NCBI GenBank assembly: GCA_021847685.1
Contig: JAJZQE010000011.1
Location: forward strand, 1-12,471
DNA: 12,471 bases
From: a bacterium
GTDB taxonomy: Bacteria > Patescibacteriota > Saccharimonadia > Saccharimonadales > Saccharimonadaceae
Direction of reading: 5' to 3'
The position numbers and the translations under genes are program-made. Below the pieces are notes generated by a model. It saw nothing but the letters and a program-made list of their open reading frames with translations. It searched no databases and was not told the DNA's origin. This document shows positions 12,380 through 12,471 of this stretch, one piece after another. Position 1 is the first letter of the stretch, and each line of letters opens with the position of its first letter.

Positions 12380-12471
12380 AATTATTTTTTACTCGAAGTA
12401 CATTAAATCGAGTCATCTGCAGGGGTCAAGACTATTTCGACATTAAATAAAAGAAGTCTTTATTGTAGCCA

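Noticed and set aside
12380..12471. A further gene or promoter at the right edge (a TTGACC-like hexamer on the minus strand, and a weak AT hairpin)
   Set aside because: No open frame with recognisable protein sequence, and the -10 partner of the hexamer is poor. It is left unannotated.

Overview
The window looks like chromosomal DNA of a small-genome bacterium, most likely from the Candidate Phyla Radiation and probably a Candidatus Saccharibacteria (TM7) relative. This rests on gene content and layout only: short intergenic gaps, many short monocistronic or divergent units, a long class II (B12-dependent) ribonucleotide reductase as the only RNR seen, a ChaB-like fragment, and start codons that often sit where transcription should begin. 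No ribosomal or other phylogenetic marker is present, so the placement is an inference (about 60%). The genetic code is standard: TGA ends several genes (for example at 170-172 and 4794-4796) and never interrupts one.

Left part (1-1042, minus strand): an ABC-2 type exporter, with the ATPase gene overlapping by ATGA the start of its permease, which runs off the left edge. Next (1104-4796) comes a nucleotide-reduction module: an ATP:corrinoid adenosyltransferase (+), the adenosylcobalamin-dependent ribonucleotide reductase nrdJ (-), and a divergent thioredoxin (+). These supply the cofactor, the enzyme and a likely reductant for making dNTPs. The nrdJ promoter is near consensus (TTGACA-18-TATAAT), and its spacer is filled by a good match to the NrdR box.

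Middle part (4806-7829): a YdjM/DUF457 membrane protein (-) divergent from a ZIP metal transporter (+), whose stop lies 1 nt from the stop of a convergent VIT1/CCC1 metal exporter (-). Divergent from that is an aldo/keto reductase (+). ZIP (uptake) and VIT1 (efflux or sequestration) form a metal-homeostasis pair.

Right part (7885-12359, all minus strand): a redox cluster. Its core is a tight, overlapping four-gene operon: a flavin reductase-like FNR domain fused to a membrane helix and a long Ala/Pro/Ser-rich outer tail; an ApbE-type FAD:protein FMN transferase without a signal peptide; a ferric-reductase-like membrane protein with two pairs of spaced histidines suited to two b hemes; and a membrane-anchored outer beta-sandwich-like protein with two Cys. 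A terminator-like hairpin and a 5'-truncated chaB remnant follow, then a soluble paralog of the FNR domain. Together this looks like a transmembrane NAD(P)H -> FAD -> heme b -> extracytoplasmic acceptor electron line. It would be unexpected in an organism thought to ferment and lack a respiratory chain, and no flavinylation target is visible in the window.

Across the window at least five promoters place a TATAAT-like box 6-7 nt before the start codon, which predicts leaderless mRNAs. This decided two start-site choices here (ZIP and VIT1).
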